This document shows, one piece after another, positions 41,091 through 43,254 of a stretch of DNA of 43,254 nt. The notes beneath the pieces are model-generated. The model saw only the letters and a program-made list of their open reading frames with translations, did not search any database and had not been told where the DNA came from. Made by a program: the position numbers and the translations under genes. The stretch spans positions 1 through 43,254 of the forward strand of contig CAIXFE010000061.1 in NCBI GenBank assembly GCA_903918675.1, written 5' to 3'. How positions within the stretch are numbered: the stretch's first letter is position 1; the number at the start of each line of letters is the position of its first letter. Source of the stretch: an uncultured bacterium (GTDB lineage Bacteria; Patescibacteriota; Gracilibacteria; Absconditabacterales; Absconditicoccaceae).

Positions 41091-42062
41091 TTAATTTGCA
41101 TTGAAGTAAAATTTCACAGAGGTACTTGCATTGTTGGTAACGTTTCGTAAGTTAGTATGGGCATGCGGTGAGCTAGCGCCCGTCATCCCCACGGTTCCAA
41201 TCTTAGTGATGCCAGCCCGAACATATTTACCAACATACAGACTACTTTCTATGGCATTTAAATGTCCTACATAAAATCTGTAGGTGTTTCCACTGGTTTC
41301 TTGAACAATAGCTACATATTTACTCTGTCCAAGTGTAGTAGTGTATGTGCCATACGCTGATACATATCCATCCAATGGAGATCTGACTTCTGCTCCAAGA
41401 TCCTGGTTCCCATTACCACGATTCCAGTCATCAGAATAATACTCACTGGTGCCTGTATGATATCCATCGCCCCAGCCATCTCCATTGCCACCCTCTTCGC
41501 CACCTCTCCATGATTGAAGAATCCCATTGGCGATTACGGTTCTGCAGCTGCTAGCCCAACCGGTTCCATAGCTTGACCCATCCGCTCCAAATGGCCAGGA
41601 AATTGAGCTTATCCCAGTCGAAGAAAAAACATTATTGGTATTGCATAAGGTATAGGTATTGGAACTGATATTAGCTTTGCTGACGCTATACACATACCTC
41701 CAATCATACCATCCATTGATGATTATTTTTTGTGAGAGAGTCCAATAATTGCCTGTTCTGGACATCGGTAAATAGGTAGTAGTCCCGGTAGCTTTTTCAT
41801 ACAGTTTCACAGACAAAGCCAATGCACCAGAGACATCAAGTACCTTAAAAGCATAATACGTTGAATTGGGTTTCCCAAATTGAGGGATGACCATTGATTC
41901 AGTCATAGAAGTCAAAGTTTTTGGATGATTCCCAAATGTAGAAGAGTCCACACCGATAGCAGATATGCTACCATTGGAAGAAGAAGTACCCTGATCTTTT
42001 TGGCAAGCAGCCATGGCAAACAACAGGATCGAGACCAACGAAATGATAACAAGTTTTTTCAT
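41091..42062 (-). CDS. M23/LytM-like lipoprotein
   Basis: 323 aa. Signal peptide with lipobox FAMAAC (Cys20). Residues about 25-170 form an exported domain of unknown type. The C-terminal 120 residues look like an M23 peptidase fold: SDDWNRGNGNQDLGAEVRSP (metal Asp), LDGYVSAYGTY, YVGHLNAIESSLYVGKYVRA and the final metal motif SPHAHTNL. The usual first His is not obvious (Asn or Arg at that place), so activity is uncertain. All 37 Gly codons are GGN; no TGA at all, unlike neighbours. Strong expression or recent transfer from a standard-code donor could explain that. Confidence 0.78.
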   Translation of the reverse strand: MKKLVIISLVSILLFAMAACQKDQGTSSSNGSISAIGVDSSTFGNHPKTLTSMTESMVIPQFGKPNSTYYAFKVLDVSGALALSVKLYEKATGTTTYLPMSRTGNYWTLSQKIIINGWYDWRYVYSVSKANISSNTYTLCNTNNVFSSTGISSISWPFGADGSSYGTGWASSCRTVIANGILQSWRGGEEGGNGDGWGDGYHTGTSEYYSDDWNRGNGNQDLGAEVRSPLDGYVSAYGTYTTTLGQSKYVAIVQETSGNTYRFYVGHLNAIESSLYVGKYVRAGITKIGTVGMTGASSPHAHTNLRNVTNNASTSVKFYFNAN

Positions 42063-42621
42063 AAAAATAATTTTTTGTTTGTTGTTGATAAATTGTTTTT
42101 GTACTAATTAATTTGGTGAATAATTTTTGTTTATTTCTCACGGGCACAAATGAAAGAATGTAAGGTTGTGAGCCTCCTTGCATCCTTGGAGATATATTGG
42201 GATTTTGTTTTACTTAGTTAAAGTCTAAACTCTACAATCTAAATTCCATAGTTCTAGGAGAGGAAACGTCTGATGTATATAGCCATATACTGATCCCTGT
42301 TTCACGGTGAGGCGAAGCAATGACGCGACCCTCTCCAAAACCGCGGCGATTGTACTCCAGAAAAAATAGAAAAATATGGACAAATCGAAGACAAAAAAGT
42401 ACAGACTATCATTAGCATAATTTCGACGTCATAAAAGGGTCTCGCCTTGCTCAACCTTTTATTGCGTCTCAAATAAAAAATATGGACAAACAAAGGACAG
42501 AGAATATCCTGGTTGGCACACCCTTTTAATACATCTCAAATAAAAAAAACGGACAAATCAGAGACAGTCCGTAACCCCGCAGTTTAGTGCGCGGGTCTTA
42601 AAGTAGAAATTGAGAAAAAAA
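42063..42621. other. 559-bp intergenic region with repeated elements
   Basis: Carries three copies of the GGACAAA-A-tract element (d, e, f), an inverted repeat ATAAAAGG / CCTTTTAT (42431-42462), and GC-rich hairpins (CCGCGG near 42341; CCCCGC...GCGGG near 42576). No intact gene was found. Confidence 0.6.
42349..42557 (-). promoter_or_regulatory. TTTGTCC/T-tract elements (copies d, e, f)
   Basis: On the minus strand: copy d TTTGTCC (42378-42384), 23-bp spacer, TACAAT (42349-42354), full layout; copies e (42484-42490) and f (42551-42557) have the TTTGTCC and T-tract, followed by ATTTGAGA, but only TAAAAG at 22 bp. All point toward the M23 lipoprotein gene. Confidence 0.45.
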
Positions 42622-43059
42622 TTATATTACTAGTCGTACGACCAAAAGGACAATATCTAAGATCAATTCTCGTACAGAAAAATGTTTAAAAGGTCATTTG
42701 GTTTTGATTTTGGTATAGGGGTAAAACGGGAAATATTCTGAATCATCGATCAGATCAGCCATTAGGTGGACAAAATATGCGAGAGCGATGACATACAACA
42801 CCGAGCTATGAAATACGAATCCAGCGATCGCTATCACGGGAGGGATAAGGATATTGTGCAGATAATTTTTTTCGTAAGAAACTCATTCCTTTCACATAAA
42901 AGTCCTCAGCATTTTCTTCGGCTTCAGGAATAATCAGGATTTAATATAGGGGACGATATGGTCCGAATCTATAAGGAGTGATGTAGCTATGGCTGCCTCA
43001 TAATTCCCAGTAACTTTACCTATGATCATTCCCATGAGTACATGAGATACTACAAACAT
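42622..43059 (-). CDS. membrane metal-dependent hydrolase-like protein
   Basis: 145 aa, polytopic. Resembles the small YdjM/DUF457-type membrane hydrolases: VVSHVLMGMIIGKVTGNYEA at the N-terminus, SLLIDSDHIVPYIK with the D-DH motif, YLHNILIPPVIAIAG with His, and AYFVHLMADLIDDSEYFPFY with H..AD. These His/Asp residues across membrane helices are the expected metal ligands. Four TGA = Gly. Substrate unknown. ATG 43057-43059, 29 bp after the upstream gene's stop. Confidence 0.72.
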
Positions 43060-43088
43060 CTATGTATATATTAGAAAGAATAAAGTCT

Positions 43089-43254
43089 TTAATTGAATAC
43101 AATATTCCCCTTACTCTCGAAAGTCCCGAGATCATCTTCATCTTCACTTTCTTTCTCTACCCTTTTTTCACATTTTTCACAGCGTTTGACGAAGGGCTCG
43201 TTAAGCAAGATTGCCTGAGCGACCATATCTTCGATATCTATCGTCTCATCATTA
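43089..43254 (-). CDS. DUF177/YceD C-terminus (partial)
   Basis: The last 54 codons of a gene that enters from beyond the window. DETIDIEDMVAQAILLNEPF followed by VKRCEKCEKRVEKESEDEDD matches the C-terminal part of YceD/DUF177 proteins (ID....E...L..P..P.C...C). These usually precede rpmF; here a membrane hydrolase follows instead. Ends at TAA. Confidence 0.6.
   Translation of the reverse strand, partial: NDETIDIEDMVAQAILLNEPFVKRCEKCEKRVEKESEDEDDLGTFESKGNIVFN

Overview
The window comes from a bacterium that reads UGA as glycine (translation table 25). Under the stand-alone code most genes look shattered, but the pieces rejoin in one frame when TGA is read as Gly and only TAA/TAG as stop. The Gly falls where the family requires it: the MurG G-loop (Ala-TGA-TGA-Gly-Ser-TGA-Gly-His), the ComM Walker A (GAPGSGKT), the patatin oxyanion loop (three consecutive TGA), the SecF FTGG motif, and the paired Gly of PilT and LCP-type proteins. 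This code, with the reduced envelope/competence gene set, points to Absconditabacteria (SR1) or Gracilibacteria of the candidate phyla radiation, small episymbionts. Every gene below is annotated with TGA = Gly. I saw no tRNA, rRNA or CRISPR array.

Layout. 0.1-3.5 kb (minus): a pilT operon with small secreted membrane proteins of the T4SS_pilin type. 3.9-11.5 kb (plus): LytR-CpsA-Psr protein, RNase III, SecF, an RluA-type pseudouridine synthase, an unknown 330-aa protein, a HigA-like HTH protein and MurG. 11.7-20.3 kb (plus): a 1206-aa secreted protein with lamin-tail-like domains around a staphylococcal-nuclease domain, three four-helix-bundle proteins, a polysaccharide pyruvyl transferase, ComEC and a broken DUF559 gene. 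21.1-24.5 kb: a 1125-aa SLH-containing S-layer-like protein. 24.6-26.5 kb: three tandem toxin-antitoxin modules with near-identical promoters and UUCG-type terminators, then a BRO/antirepressor gene. 27.5-43.3 kb (mostly minus): ComM and a partner, a GHMP-kinase-like protein (plus), EF-P, a 1200-aa GT-C-like membrane protein, SecD, TyrS, a patatin phospholipase, small unknowns, an M23-like lipoprotein, a membrane metal-dependent hydrolase and the end of a DUF177/YceD gene.

How it fits together. Secreted nuclease, ComEC, ComM and PilT together suggest DNA scavenging and natural transformation. SecD/SecF (unlinked here), LCP protein, MurG, pyruvyl transferase, S-layer protein and M23 lipoprotein build the envelope.

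The most unusual signals are: (1) a putative promoter element TTTGTCC + T-tract + 23 nt + TANNNT, three of whose four full copies are followed at the expected transcript start by a hairpin; (2) three pairs of CCCGGG-centred palindromes, each pair spaced 55-56 bp; (3) strong avoidance of UGA-Gly in the S-layer gene (3 of about 95 Gly) and its total absence from the M23 lipoprotein (0 of 37) against 39 UGA in the nuclease gene; (4) a hicA toxin killed by a TAA exactly where a Gly (TGA) is expected; (5) intergenic-type repeats inserted in frame into conserved genes.
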